A stretch of DNA of 64,000 nt from Topomyia yanbarensis (GCF_030247195.1 NC_080671.1:432326539-432390538); one strand, 5' to 3'; shown: positions 43,354 through 55,157, counted from the first letter of the stretch. The notes: a model not told the origin generated them from the letters alone. A program made the numbers and translations.

Positions 43354-46106
43354 TTTTTTTTTTTTTATTCATTTCGTTTATTTGATAGGCACAAATGCGT
43401 TAGCTTGGCGGTGCCAAATTCTTTTGTTTTTACATTTTGGATATTTTAAAACTAGGAGGTTACAATGGTGAAATATTTTTTTTTTTTTTAAGAAAAATTT
43501 TACAGCTATCTTAAGACTAGAAATAAGATTCTATGTACAAGAGAGGGAGCAAAAGATTTTTTTTTATGAAAAATTTTAAAACAAGGAATTCAATAGTAAT
43601 AGTTTTTTAGGAAATATTTACAGTTATCTTAAAACTAACAATATAGTTTGGTACACAAAAGGGGGAACAAATGTTTATGAGAAAATTCACCGGTGTTTTA
43701 AAACTAGGGATACAATTCTATTTACAAGATGGGGGACAATAGTTTTAACAAAGAGGTAAAATTACAACTATCTTAAAACTAGGAATACAGAATACAAATT
43801 TGAACTTTTTTAGCGGAGACTTATGCTTGGTCAAGATATTCAGAGGGGGCTGTAGAAGCAGTTGTATCAAGGACAGGGGAGAGAAAGCGTAGGTGGTGAC
43901 CGGGAGAGAAGAGCAAAACTTGCAACTTTCGGGCAAACGGGAGATCAGCGAGACAAATTAGCGCCTCAGTCTAGTAGGTCGGATTGGCGGTATTCTTCGG
44001 ACCCGCGGGGAATCCTTCAAAAGTCATCGGACCTCGAGTCGCTCTCGCTTCAGTTTCCGTAGTGGTAAGTGCGACGGCGGTTACATAGTTGCAGTCTGGA
44101 GCTGATCGGTCCCAAAAGGCAGGAGAAAACTTCTAAAACGAGAAATAAAAAGAGAGGGGTTAAATTATCGATTTTATGAAAGTATAAATAAGGGACATAT
44201 AGGGGAAATCACGATTTGCCAGCATATCTCGGACTGGGACATTGGGTGGTCTACCTCGGGCCCGAAGGGAATCCTTTAACTGAGACCTGGCGTCACAATA
44301 CCCGGCGCATACCCAGACAACGTGCTCGATGTCGTGATAGCCCTCGTCACAAGCGCACAGACTACTCTCCGCAAGCCCAATACGCCGCAAATGCGCATCC
44401 AAGGTGTAGTGGTTGGACATAAGTCGGGACATTACACGAATAAAATCCCGACCCACATCCATCCCCCTGAACCAAGGCTTCGTTGATACCTTTGGGATAA
44501 TGGAATGTAGCCATCGTCCAAGTTCCCCATTGCTCCACGAGGTTTGCCAACTGCTGAGTGTCCTCTGACGACAAATACTAAAAAATTCGTTGAAGCAGAT
44601 TGGTCTTTCATATATGTCACCATTTAATGCGCCCACCTTTGCTAATAAGTCGGCCTTTTCATTGCCCGGAATAGAGCAATGAGAGGGGACCCAAACAAAG
44701 GTAATTTGATAAGATTTTTCAGATAACGTACACAAGGACTCCCGTATCTTCCCCAGGAAATATGGGAATTGCTTTTTGGGCTTCATCGCACGAAGAGCCT
44801 CGATGGAGCTGAGGCTGTCCGAAATGATGAAGTAGTGATCTGTGGGCAGAGTGTCGATGATCCCAAGGGTGTACTGAATTGCAGCTAACTCTGCGACGTA
44901 AACTGAAGCGGGATCATTGAGCTTAAATGAAGCGGTGATAGTATTGTTGAAGATACCGAAGCCAGTGGATCCATCGAGATTTGATCCGTCAGTGTAGAAT
45001 ATTTTGTCACAGTCGACTTCTCGGAATTTATTATAAAATATATTGGGGATCACTTGCGGGCGTATATGGTCCGGGATTCCACGAATCTCTTCCTTCATGG
45101 ATGTGTCGAAGAATACAGTAGAATCAGAAGTATCTAGGAAACGAACACGGTTGGGAGTATATGAAGAAGGGTTAATGCTCTGTGCCATGTAGTCGAAGTA
45201 CAAGGCCATAAATCGGGTTTGAGAATTAAGCTCGACGAGCCTCTCGAAGTTTTCAATTACCAACGGGTGTATGTTCGCAGCGGAGCGGAAACTGAAACAC
45301 CCGTACTCCATCACCGACAATATCGTTGTTTGGTATAACCTGATCAGGTCTCCTGGGTGGGCACCCCACCATGTTCCAGTTATTGTTCGGAGAAAATTGA
45401 TCCTTTGTTGGCATTTCTGTTTCAGATACCTAATGTGACATCCCTAGGTACCTTTAGAGTCGAACCATACCCCGAGATATTTAAATGTGAAAACCTGATT
45501 GATCGTTACACCCATTAATAGAAGCTGGAGTTGCGCCGGCTCACGCTTCCTAGAAAAAACAACCAACTCAGTTTTCTCCGTGGAGAACTCAATACCCAGC
45601 TGAAGAGCCCAAGCAGACAAATTGTCCAAGGTATTTTGTAATGGTCCTTGCAAGTCGGCAGCTTTGGGCCCTGTGACAGAGACCACGCCGTCGTCTGCAA
45701 GTTGCCTTAGCGTGCATGAATTGGCAAGACAATTGTCAATGTCATTCACGTAGAAATTGTAGAGCAGGGGACTTAGACATGAGCCCTGGGGAAGACCCAT
45801 GTAGCTAAATCGCAATGTTGTTAAATCGCCATGCGAAAAGTGCATGTGCTTTTCAGACAACAGGTTTAGCAAAAAGTTATTTAAAATTGGCGAAAGACCA
45901 TGCTGGTGCAGCTTCTCTGACAGAATGTTGATAGAAACTGAGTCAAAAGCCCCCTTTATATCCAAGAAGACTGATGCCATCTGCTCTTTGTTAGCATAGG
46001 CCATTTGGATTTCTGTAGAAAGCAACGCAAGGCAATCGTTCGTCCCTTTGCCTTTGCGGAAGCCAAATTGTGTATCTGACAGTAAGCCATTTGCTTCAAC
46101 CCAATC
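43354..46106 (-). mobile_element. 5'-truncated I-clade retrotransposon (copy 3) inside R1 relic B
   Basis: Nearly identical to the full-length I copy from within the reverse transcriptase to the A-tail (T run at 43351-43366). A 13-bp direct duplication flanks it, and host R1 coding resumes in frame on the other side, so this is a clean single insertion. The 3' untranslated region is shorter than in copy 1 (no G run) but keeps the ~70-bp array (43440-43790). Confidence 0.93.
44160..46106 (-). pseudogene. ORF2 fragment of I copy 3 (RT, RNase H)
   Basis: The first 660 nt (46106-45447) encode the RT from WVEANGLLSDTQFGF through LDIKGAFD, GLPQGSCLSP and LADDGVVSV to YLGVWFDSKGT. A TGG-to-TAG change at 45444-45446 then stops the frame. 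Downstream it stays in register: the segment equivalent to residues 712-766 of copy 1 is missing (165-bp in-frame deletion near 45268), and the ribonuclease H keeps all four acidic residues (FYTDGS, YVAELAA, ISDSLSS, GNEKAD). Without endonuclease and with a nonsense codon it cannot move on its own. Confidence 0.92.
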
Positions 46107-46385
46107 CTCGGCAGTCTTTATCACTGAGTTGAGAGCGTCCACCGTGGACTTACCCTTCCGAAAGCCAAACTGGTTGCTTGACAGGCCGTCCGTACCTTCA
46201 GCGTACGGGGTTAGCCTGTTGAGGATGATCCTCTCAAGCAATTTGTCAGTCGTGTCGATTGGTCTGTACGCCGATGGGTCACCTGGCGGCTTCCCGGGCT
46301 TCGGCAGCAGCACCAATTTCTGCCTTTTCCATCTATCGGGGAAAAGGCACTCGTCAAGGCATCTCTGCATAGCTAGCCTGAACAT
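45444..46385 (-). pseudogene. Accidental R1::I fused reverse-transcriptase frame
   Basis: An uninterrupted 313-codon frame. Its first ~93 residues are R1 RT (KPGKPPGDPSAYRPI, then NQFGFRKGKSTVDALNSVIK). The rest is I RT starting WVEANGLLSDTQFGF. The join coincides with the 46107-46119 target duplication. The conserved FGFRKGK motif therefore occurs twice, about 45 residues apart. It is a by-product of insertion in frame, not a designed fusion; a start codon context and promoter are not evident. Confidence 0.88.
46107..46119. repeat. Target-site duplication of I copy 3 (right)
   Basis: CTCGGCAGTCTTT, identical to 43341-43353. Confidence 0.9.
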
Positions 46386-47300
46386 GTTCGGGTTCGCTTG
46401 CCTTGAGAGTACTGCTTGGAACTCCTTCCGGCCCTGGAGCTTTGTTCATTACAAGGGAATTAGCCACTGCGAGTAGTTCTTCATTCGTCACCGGAGCCAC
46501 CATTTCGGCCGGACCCACACTGTCTCGTAGTACAGGTGGCCAGGGGCTTGTGGCTCGAGACGGGAAGAGTACTTCGATAATCGTTGCCAACCGGTCCGGA
46601 GACCGTTCTTTGGGTGAAGAGCCCCCTTTGGTCTTGGCCATCACGATTCACGTCACCCCACGGATTCGCGTTGGCACTCTCACACAGGTTGTCGAAACAC
46701 GCTCTCTTGCTGCTTTTAATGGCCTTGTTAAGAGCCAATTTCACAGCTCGAAACACTTCACGGCGGTTCTGTCTTGCATCCTCGGTGCAGGCTCTTTGCA
46801 TCCAACGTCTAACTCTGAGGCAGACTGATCGTAGAGCTGCAATCTCAGCACTCCACCAGTATACCGGGCATCTGCCGTTTCTTGGCAGGGTTTTTCTCGG
46901 CATAGTGGCGTCGAACGCGCGTGATAGAACGGCTACCAGCGCATTCCTGCTTAGACTGTCGGTGTTGGCCTCCAGTCCCTGGGCCGCGGTGAAAGCTTCG
47001 CTATCGAAGTGATTGGACTTCCACCCGCGTACCTGGCAGGGATCTCCCGCCCTCGGATGCTGCACACTATAGTTGATCCTAAAGCGGATTACTAAATGGG
47101 TGTAGCCTTCGTCTATCCTCCATTGCATGCCTGGAAAATGTTACGTCAATCCATGCCTCCACCCCGTTTCTACGGAATGTGCTAGCGGAGCCATTATTAG
47201 CTAGCACAGTATCGAGTTTCGCAAGCGCCTCCATAAGCGCTTGGCCTCTGCTATTTGTACAGCGGCTGCCCCACTCTACTGCCCAAGCGTTAAAGCAGAG
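46107..47300 (-). pseudogene. R1-clade relic B, upstream part (endonuclease and RT start)
   Basis: From 47293 downward the minus strand reads FNAWAVEWGSRCTNSRGQ (end of the apurinic-type endonuclease, abruptly 5'-truncated), VEAWIDVTFS and, in the frame 47128-46481, the linker to the polymerase (WRIDEGYTH, CPVYWWSAEIAALR). A frameshift near 46640 leads to VTNEELLAVANSLVMNKAPG (46354-46644), then another to FPDRWKRQKLVLLPKPGKPP. The target duplication of the inserted I copy follows at 46107-46119. Non-functional. Confidence 0.86.
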
Positions 47301-49513
47301 ACTAATTGAGACGGCGGACTCACGAGTTTTCCGTGGCTCAAGAGGTACTAACTCAGGTAGTACTAGACGGTCCCTCGAAATGTCAAACAGAAAACGCGTT
47401 GATAATTGAGGATGCTTTGCTTTTCTTTGATACGTGTTTTTATTTTTCCTGATAGGTTATCTGTTGTTTACGAAGCAGTGAAAAAATTAATTGCAGAGCT
47501 GCTTTTTATGGAACTAACAGAGCTTTTTATGAATCTAACGGTTTCCAATTACAAGTCGCTCACCCCACAAACGATTTTCAGTTAACTTTCCCAGAACCAT
47601 CCCTAAGTAAAGGTTGATGAATCCTGAACAATTTTTGTTTTCCAAAATATTTTAAAACAATATGCAAAGCTCGCAAAGGTTTCATAGTTTTCAAACAACA
47701 GTGGCTTGACATTACACCAGGGAGACAAAACAACACAATGGCTGAAACATTACAAGAAATAAGATCCAAAAACGAAGTTGTGGGAAATCTTACGACGCTA
47801 ATCTGTCTGGGCATTTATGGTGCATCTTTCGTGCACCGAAATGCCTCGGACGCTATGGTACACATTCTTTTTCGAACTTTATGTTGTTAAAAACTTCTTG
47901 GGCACAACCGCACTTATAGTTTCAGCAATTTAAATGCATACAAACTGCGATTAGTCATGAAATCCCCGAACGATAACAAACTGGTCTGTGGTTGAAAGGC
48001 TAGAAAGTGTCGTTGCGTAGATGAAAAACGGAGACATTTTTGTATGTAAACAATAAATGCATGCAGCGACGATCCTAGCAACGGTCAATAAATAATATCT
48101 GCTACCAACTTTACAAGCCCGATACAAAGGGGATCACTAGATTGGTTTGTTAAGGTTGGCAAAACTGAAGGGACCGTGATAGTTCTACTACTTCTTAAGA
48201 TCTAGTACACAGTGTACCACGGAATTTCGAGTGTTTCTTCGTCAGTTGGTAGTCTCTATTAGTCTCTGCTATTAGTCTCTGCTTATACGTATACCACTGT
48301 TGTAATGATTGAAATTTTTACGCAAGTGTTTTTAAATAATTTGTTTAACATGGATGGGTGTTCCGTAGAGGGTACTCTAGTTTTGTGGACGGTTAAGTGA
48401 AAATTAACTTTTTCGCTTGAAAATGGTTTTGTTGGACTTACAGTTTGCAATCGTATATTAATCTTGTTTGTATTTGTATCTTCATTTACGACGATGGTTG
48501 CGGTTTCAGAGCCATTTGTTGGAACTGGTAATCGCCTGCCGGAAAAGCAGATTGTAGTCATTTTTCCTAGTGAAAGTTATATGAGCCTTGGCTCTTCGGG
48601 CCTCAGCTGCCTACATCTGCATAAACTATCCATGAGAAAACCAAAACTTCGATTTTTAAAAGTTGTGGATAGAGTGGTCCCCTAAGAGAACATTTCAACA
48701 ACAAAAAAACCCTGTGCTACGAGTCAACATGAAGGATTTCCACTCGTGTAGCTTCGAACAACAAATCTCGTGGGCACAAGGCCTCAAGTGGACACTCGTA
48801 CATAACCCTCCAAGACCCTATCATCTGCAAGTGGCAAATGTTTCAAAAACCTACCTAAATACAATAACGGCTGTCCAATCGCGGAATAGTAGTTCACAAA
48901 CGCTAAGCCATCAACTTCCCACGGCCAATCCGTGTCGTGCGGTGCGGTGCGGTGCCATGTCGGAGATGAAAAATACGGTGCTACGGTTATGTGCGCGCCG
49001 TCACCAGCCCACACACGGAACCGCCCCTACCATAATACGTAGCACCGACCCCGACCGAACTAACTGTGTGATCATTTGGGCTTAATTGAATTATTGAAAA
49101 CGAGCAGACTTACGAAAGCGAAAGATAAACTCCTCCGGATTGCAAGATACCGACCGACACGGGCCGGAACCACCCACACGAAGCTGACCGTCTGCTGCCG
49201 CTTTGAATGGTGGGCTTCAATAAGCGACACTTTTGTTAGAAATAGTGAACGCTCATTGACATGGTTTACAGTGCGTACGGAGATGAAGACCACGACGGTT
49301 TGTGAAGTGTGTTATCACAACAGCTGTCACAACAAGCTGTTAGTGGTAGGCGTTTGAAGAAAGGTTGTATATGAGGAATGAGTTTTCTTCAAGATCCGAG
49401 AAATTTCTGATTTTTGATTTTTGATTTTGATTAATCAAAATTCCACACAACTCCCTCTAGTTAGCCGAAACAGTCATAGTTTAAAAGAGTTTTACTCTAA
49501 ATTAATAGAATAC
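47301..49513. other. No recognised gene
   Basis: Unrelated to the R1 relic after its truncation point. Frames up to 140 codons (48663-49085) lack any domain, and a GGTGC/GCGGT repeat near 48938-48955 is short. Function unknown. Confidence 0.45.
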
Positions 49514-50208
49514 ACAATCTGTCCTTCTGTATCGATTTTGTTGGCTATTTTCGGCAAATTTGAGACTAAGAGAAACGAAAGCAATGAAATTGAAAGACGG
49601 ATAGGTATTCTAGAGCGAATCAGTTATAAACTTAGAACGGAAAACTAGAACTAGGCAGGCTCATATGGGCAATTGCGGCAATTAAAACATAGTAACATAT
49701 AAACTAGTTGGTAAAAAAGTAGATAAAAATTCGATTTCTGCTAGCTGAGCTGTGTCATTAATTGCTATCAGCCATCCGTGTGTGCGGAACGAAAAAACAA
49801 AATAAGTAGTTCAATCACAATAGGATCGGTGCGACACCGATAGCTTAGTGTCGATTGAATGCATACGTCACGGCTTGATGCTAGCAGAAAGGGAGAAGAA
49901 TGATCGCATGGTCGTTCTAGGCGAGGATTTGTGAAGAATTTTTGCGGTAGACTTGGGTGGAACGCCCAACTCCTACTCTGCAGAAGGCAAAAAATTCTTC
50001 ACATTTCCTTTCGATCATGCCCATATGAGCCTGCCTAGTTCTAGTTTTCCGTTCTAAGTTTATAACTGATTCGCTCTAGAATACCTATCCGTCTTTCAAT
50101 TTCATTGCTTTCGTTTCTCTTAGTCTCAAATTTGCCGAAAATAGCCAACAAAATCGATACAGTAGAACCTTGCGGCAATTAAAACATAGTAACATACAAT
50201 CTGTCCTT
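49514..50208. repeat. Perfect 142-bp inverted duplication with extra short direct duplications
   Basis: 49529-49670 and 50019-50160 are exact reverse complements by eye over 142 bp. Just outside, TTGCGGCAATTAAAACATAG plus 7 more bases occurs directly at 49673-49699 and 50170-50196. ACAATCTGTCCTT occurs at 49514-49526 and 50196-50208. Thus three pieces from one ~190-bp stretch reappear downstream in a new order and orientation. No target duplication flanks the arms. Confidence 0.9.
49930..50004 (+). repeat. Short hairpin in the spacer
   Basis: TGTGAAGAATTTTTGC pairs with GCAAAAAATTCTTCACA about 55 bp later. Inside it, GTAG/CTAC and TTGGG/CCCAA pair around a TGGAACG loop. The 75-nt structure has one asymmetric bulge (CTGCAGAAG). 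Confidence 0.6.
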
Positions 50209-50499
50209 GTCTGCAAAAGTGGTGCTTACGCTACTTTGGCCGAATTTCACTTTTCCGTATTTATGCGTTCGCCACAAAAAATCTGCCAGTGGTTTTAAAA
50301 AATGATAAAAAATTTCCAAAAAGTACAATCAGGAAACAACAAAGTGACGTAAATGCGTTTTTTTCGAAAGTAACATACCGGTGCAATATAGTCTGGTACA
50401 CGTGTTTTGAAAGATAAAACAGTTTACTTTTGAGTTGCTGGTTTATTGTGTCTTAACCCAAGCAGAAGAAAATAACTTCAGATTACCACTTTCACGTAT

Positions 50500-50880
50500 A
50501 CTGTACCCAATACTTCAATACCACAATAAGACATTGAGCAACCTTGCTTAAGAAATAAAATACCCCAAATAATAACTGAGACGTGTACTACGAATAACTA
50601 GTTGATATTGAAATGAGTTATTATAATACCTGAATAATAACAAAACCTTTTCAACCGTGCAATAACAAAATTCACTGTATGGAGGTATTTAATAAGGTAT
50701 TGATTTGGTATTTGTGAAAATCACTGGAATACGTAAATAATACTAAAATAAAGTATTATATCTCATTGAGGTATTAAGCAGGTATTGAAGAATGTTTCTT
50801 CAATACGTACCTGCTTAATACCTCATTGAGGTATTAATAATCAATTAATACCAAGTTTTGGTATGATGCCAGAAGAGAGT
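50500..50880. repeat. AATACC-rich tract with hairpin
   Basis: Many AATACC, GGTATT and AATAATAAC words. At 50768-50824, GAGGTATTAAGCAGGTA and TTGAAGAA are mirrored by TTCTTCAA, a TACG insert and TACCTGCTTAATACCTC, giving a 25-bp-arm hairpin. This may be the end of a MITE or a small palindromic element. Confidence 0.65.
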
Positions 50881-51470
50881 ATGCTATCGGGTTATTGGCC
50901 AGTTATTTTCATCTGGTCGGGAAGGGGTATAACCCGTCAGGGTAACAATATAAAACTGGGTGGAAATATTCCTATTTCTGGTTCTGAACCTTACACGACA
51001 AAATAAGTATCCGATTCACGGTCCGCGCGCGATCATTTTAGAACACATCCGAATATGCGAAAGGCACACAGTTATAAAATAGAATTTATACACGCGAAGT
51101 TACATACCCGTTAGCACTCGCGACATACAAGCGTAGTATGTTATTCTGACGGGTAGCCCTTCCGAGAACCTAGCTCTACAGCTCCAGTAGGACAACTCTA
51201 AAAAAAAACAGTTCGTTTTTTACCCTCGGTCTAGTTATTTTGCCAGTGAATCATTAGGCGCAGCGTTCCCGGGAGCACAATTGACCACTTGGTACTAACA
51301 AGAAACTATTAGATTTTGTGATTGATCTGCCGGCTTTGGTATTGCTTCTGCGCGCTGCTGTGAAGCGCTGACGGCTGTTCGGAAGTCTCGCTGTCTGTCT
51401 CCGGCTGGGTCGGTGCACCGTCGGGAACTGATTTGAAGCTAAGTTAAGTTTTATCTTTCAGAGCATATTT
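50881..51470. other. No recognised gene; possible I leader
   Basis: This lies directly upstream of an I-clade ORF1 relic on the same strand and may include its leader, but I cannot match it to the leader of the copy at 15889-21999. Confidence 0.4.
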
Positions 51471-52290
51471 ATGGTTGCTTCCCGTTTGCTCGGGCGCTGA
51501 ACCCGTACTATGACGGTTTCAAGGGTTCCCTCACTGGATGGTCAAACGGAGGTCGAGACAGGCTCGACTCCTTAGACTTCCCCCCGACTTAAATGTTTCC
51601 CAGATCTCTCTGGTCTTCTTCCGGTCCAAAAATAAATCGCTGAATCTTTACGCTGATTTCTAAAAATCTGACAGAACGGTTCTCGGCTGCGACCGAAATA
51701 TCAAACGTCCGCCCGGACAAGCTAAGAGTATTGTTTGCAAACTCGAAGCAGGCAAACGATATTGCCTGCTGCAAGCACTTTACACGGGACATTAATGAGT
51801 ATATTCCAGCGATAAGGGTAGAGATTGAAGGCGTCGTCAACGATGAGAGTTTCACATTCGATGATCTGCCGCTGGACGGGGTTGGCTGCTTTAGAGACCG
51901 ATTACTTCAGACGGTGAAAATACTTGTTTGCAGGCGTATCAGTATTAGTCGCGGGGATGGTTCGAAACCATACCCCTAATCAAACTCTTATCGGGTGCCT
52001 TTCGCTGGGTCCGCTTTTCTAATTCACATCATCTTGCATATACCAGTCCGTCTATTTGTACAGCGGGTCATGAACTGTCTTAATTGCCAAAAATTGGGTC
52101 GCACAGCCCCTTGAAAAACGCGGCGAGAACCATGAAGATGATTCATGCAGTAGGAAACCTGAAAAGTACCCTTACTATGGGGAAAATCTACATGATTTCT
52201 CGACATGTCTCGCGTACAAACTACGCGGGGATAAACTTGAAGGATCGTTCTAGGCGATCTTTTTCAGAAAGGCTAAAGAAACGGTAAGCT
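51471..52290 (+). pseudogene. I-clade ORF1 relic (old copy 5)
   Basis: Frames together follow the intact ORF1: VFFRSKNKSLN (51620), then the frame to 51979 with DKLRVLFANSKQANDIACCK, IRVEIEGVVNDESF and LPLDGVGCFRDRLLQTVKIL. The zinc-finger region follows with frameshifts (52084-52287: MNCLNCQKLGRTA-like and a basic LKDRSRRSFSERLKKR tail). Several stops interrupt it. Divergence from the 20360-21697 gene is much greater than between copies 1-3, so this is an older family member. Confidence 0.84.
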
Positions 52291-52539
52291 ACCATCCTCA
52301 ACGAACCTCTTTGCTCTCGTATCTTCTGACGAGGACCACTCTGATGATCCATAACAAGAAACATCTGCTAGAGTGCCTAGAAATAATAGAAAGAGAACAA
52401 TTTCTTCTCCTAAACTTCCTTGTACTGACCAGAAGGTAACGGGGCTCCTAACATAACATAATTTGGAATACTACAAACAACTCGTGGTCTAGAAAAATTA
52501 AGATCCGGTAAAGAATTCTCAACACTTACCGGAATACCC

Positions 52540-53240
52540 AAAACCCCAAAAGACCCTTCATTGCAGTCCGAGATTGATCTCAGTGCTGGAATTATTAAAA
52601 TCTCTGACGTCGTGGACTGGATAACACAAAATTTGAATATTACTGGTCCTCTTAAAAGTCTGTTGTTAGCTTTCATACCACTGCTTTACAGTGGAATTGC
52701 AGAAATATCATCCAAAAGATCGATTCCTTCAAAGTTTTAATACATAATTTGAGATATGATGCATTCGCATAAAGTGAAACATGATAAACTTCCCATATAA
52801 ATCTCAGTTCCCACAATTTAAATATTATTCACCTGGATCGAGGAACCCCATACGGATGAGTGTTTTTTTGGGAATCAAAAAGTGCTATTTGTTCTTCAGA
52901 ATCAACCTTCCCTTGAGAACAGGCATTGAAGCAGTCATTTATCAAGCAAAAGCCAAAGGCAAAGGCCTTTCCATCTATATTTCTCCTAACACCGCAGTTG
53001 GGCTTAGACGGTTACATAACATCATACAATCTCTGCCCGCGCCGCGACTTGTTTTAGGAGACTTTGATACTCACGGTACGACCGGGGGTTGCCTTTATGA
53101 TGACAACCTATCCTACTTATTTGCGATAACTTCAATTCGACAATTTTGAATCCGGATAAAGCTATGCGGATTCCTCCTGCACCAGCACACAATAGATTTA
53201 TCAGGAATCAGAATATATTGGCGTAAATGGCACGTTCCCC
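52540..53240 (+). pseudogene. I-clade ORF2 relic, endonuclease part (old copy 5)
   Basis: The ORF1 C-terminus (TSDVVDWITQNLNITGPLKS-like) precedes WNCRNII and the endonuclease. Frame 52781-53149 has LGIKKCYLFFRINLP, LSIYISPNTAVGLRRLHNI and PAPRLVLGDFDTHGTTGG with the catalytic GDF motif. It keeps the residues between GIKK and RINLP that are deleted in copy 1. Shortly after, NPDKAMRIPPAPA marks the end, where an antisense LOA-like fragment interrupts the relic. Confidence 0.84.
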
Positions 53241-53244
53241 GTAT

Positions 53245-54149
53245 GTAGTCGGGGATTTGTGCCTTGCCGTGTGTTTTCATCATTTCCTGAGCGGAAGGAA
53301 AGGACAAGGAGATGTGGGGAAGTAGAATTGGAAGGGTGGGAAAAATAACAGCACAAAAACAAAAATAAACAACAGGTACGTTAAACTCACAAGTAGTTCA
53401 ACTTGCCTGCGAATAAGCCTAAAGCTCTTTACCACATTGGATAAAAAACTTTAGTATGTCTCTGAGTTTCAGTCGTCCAAACATGGTCTATATTACGACG
53501 GCCGAAGACTCGAAATCGCAATTGCGCTACCGCTGGACAGTTGCATATCAGATGATATGAGGTTCCGTAGTCGGATTCACAAAGATCACATGAAAAAGAC
53601 TCAGCGCGCTGAATAGTTGCCTTGTGATAATTGAGTTTGCAGTGGCCGGTTAAAGCCCTGGTCAGCATGCCGAAGTGGAGCTTCGAAGAATGTAGATTTT
53701 TCGAAACCACTGGGCATGGTTATTCTAGAAACGCCTTTGTTTGGCGACACGTTTGTAGATTTCTCCAATAATTGCGGTGCTCGGACGAAGCCCAGGACCG
53801 TATTTTTTCCCTTATCCAACTTGTCGAAATTGGCAGCGCGGGCTCAGGACCAACGAAATCAATCGCTGAACCTGCCCTGGCCAATTCGTCAGCCCATTCA
53901 TTTCCAGTAATACCGCAATGTCCGGGCACCCAGACAAGGTAGATAGTGTTGACAATGCTTAGTTCTTCGATTTGGGTTGGGCACGCAATCACTAGCTTGG
54001 ACCGGGATTTGTCTGAGCTAAGGGCCTTGATTGCGGCCTGACTATCGGAGCAGATGTTTATAACACTGCCGGACAAACTCAGTTGAAGGGCCGATTGCAC
54101 CCCGCACATAATCGCAAAGATTTCTGCTTGGAATACAGTACCATCTACC
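53245..54149 (-). pseudogene. LOA-like retrotransposon 3' fragment inserted in the I relic
   Basis: Minus-strand frame 54151-53720 is a ribonuclease H: TVFQAEIFAIMCG (Glu), INICSDSQAAIKAL (Asp) and VWVPGHCGITGNEWADELAR (His and Asp). The first catalytic strand is lost through 5' truncation. Frame 53710-53429 carries the C-terminal domain, RALTGHCKLNYHKATIQRAE and CDLCESDYGTSYHLICNCP, a Cys/His motif. The wording fits LOA-type elements, though I/Loner types share this architecture. It ends in untranslated sequence; the exact left boundary (53190-53245) is not resolved and I could not find a target duplication. Confidence 0.78.
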
Positions 54150-55157
54150 AATCATAATTACTGTTGCCAATTGTTCAGGACCACCGAAGACAGTCATTGT
54201 TTCGTATGACCTCACACAAAATATTGAATGGAAGAGCTAGGCGTTCACGATATCTAACCAAATCAATTCCACGAAAGAGCTTTTTCCGGATTAATGGTAT
54301 AAGTATGGGTTTTTGATTGGCTTGATTCTCGACAGCGCGAATCAAACCCAGACTAAACGCATACCAGACGCGAGCTCACGCATACGGTCTCCAAACCCAT
54401 GGTGGGACAAAGAGCGTTTGGATGTGTACGCAGAGAAGGCCGCCGCGTATAGGACCTTCCGGGATGACAGGTTATCTGCTAGCTATAGACAGTACGCGTC
54501 GTTATACACGTGAATGAAGAAATTGATAAAACCAAGAAACGTAGTTACTGGCGCCGGCTCGTTGACGGACTAACGAGAGAAATATCGATGAGAACTCTTT
54601 GAAGTGCAGCCGAAATAGTACTAATAGTACTACTAGAACGTGGAATATTAAAACCACTGGATATTCGATTTCGCCTAGAAGGTTTGTCCGTATTCATCCC
54701 CGGAACAGATGATTCACTTGCTCTCTTATCATATTACAATAAAGCCCCAGGGTCAGACGGAATTAAATTCAACTTGTTGAAGAATCTACAAGACTCTGCC
54801 AAGAGACGCTTGTTGAATTTATTTAGTAAGTTTCTTGAGGGTAGCATTGCCCCTCATAACTGATGGCAAGTGAAGGTCTTCGCCATCCAAAACCAGGAAA
54901 CCGTGATTCAACTTTTTCGACACATACATGAAAGACGATATTCGTGGAATCCCGGATCACATACGTCCGCAAGTGATCCCATACATCTTTCATAGTAAAT
55001 TTCGAGAAGTCGACCGCCAAAAGATGTTTTACGACGACGGGTCGAGTATCGATGGCTCCACTGTCTTTGGTATATTCAATCAAAACCTTACCGCCTCTTT
55101 CAAACTCAATGATCCCAGATTCAGTTTACGTCGCAGAATTTGCTGCTATTCAGCATA
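54150..55157 (+). pseudogene. I-clade ORF2 relic, RT start joined to RNase H (old copy 5)
   Basis: The relic resumes with PIIITVANCSGPPKTVIVSY, the direct continuation of the endonuclease. Next come LILDSANQTQTK and WWDKERLDVYAEKAAAYRTF (54313-54513), and NKAPGSDGIKFNLLKNL with SAKRRLLNLFSKFLEGSI (54740-54850) of the polymerase. At about 54903 the sequence jumps to YMKDDIRGIPDHIRPQVIPY and FYDDGSSIDGSTVFGIFN, so roughly 400 codons including all polymerase catalytic motifs are deleted. It ends within ribonuclease H (RRICCYSA) where the pogo-like element is inserted. Confidence 0.85.

Noticed and set aside
48938..48956. GCGGT repeat as a regulatory element
   Set aside because: Too short and isolated to interpret.
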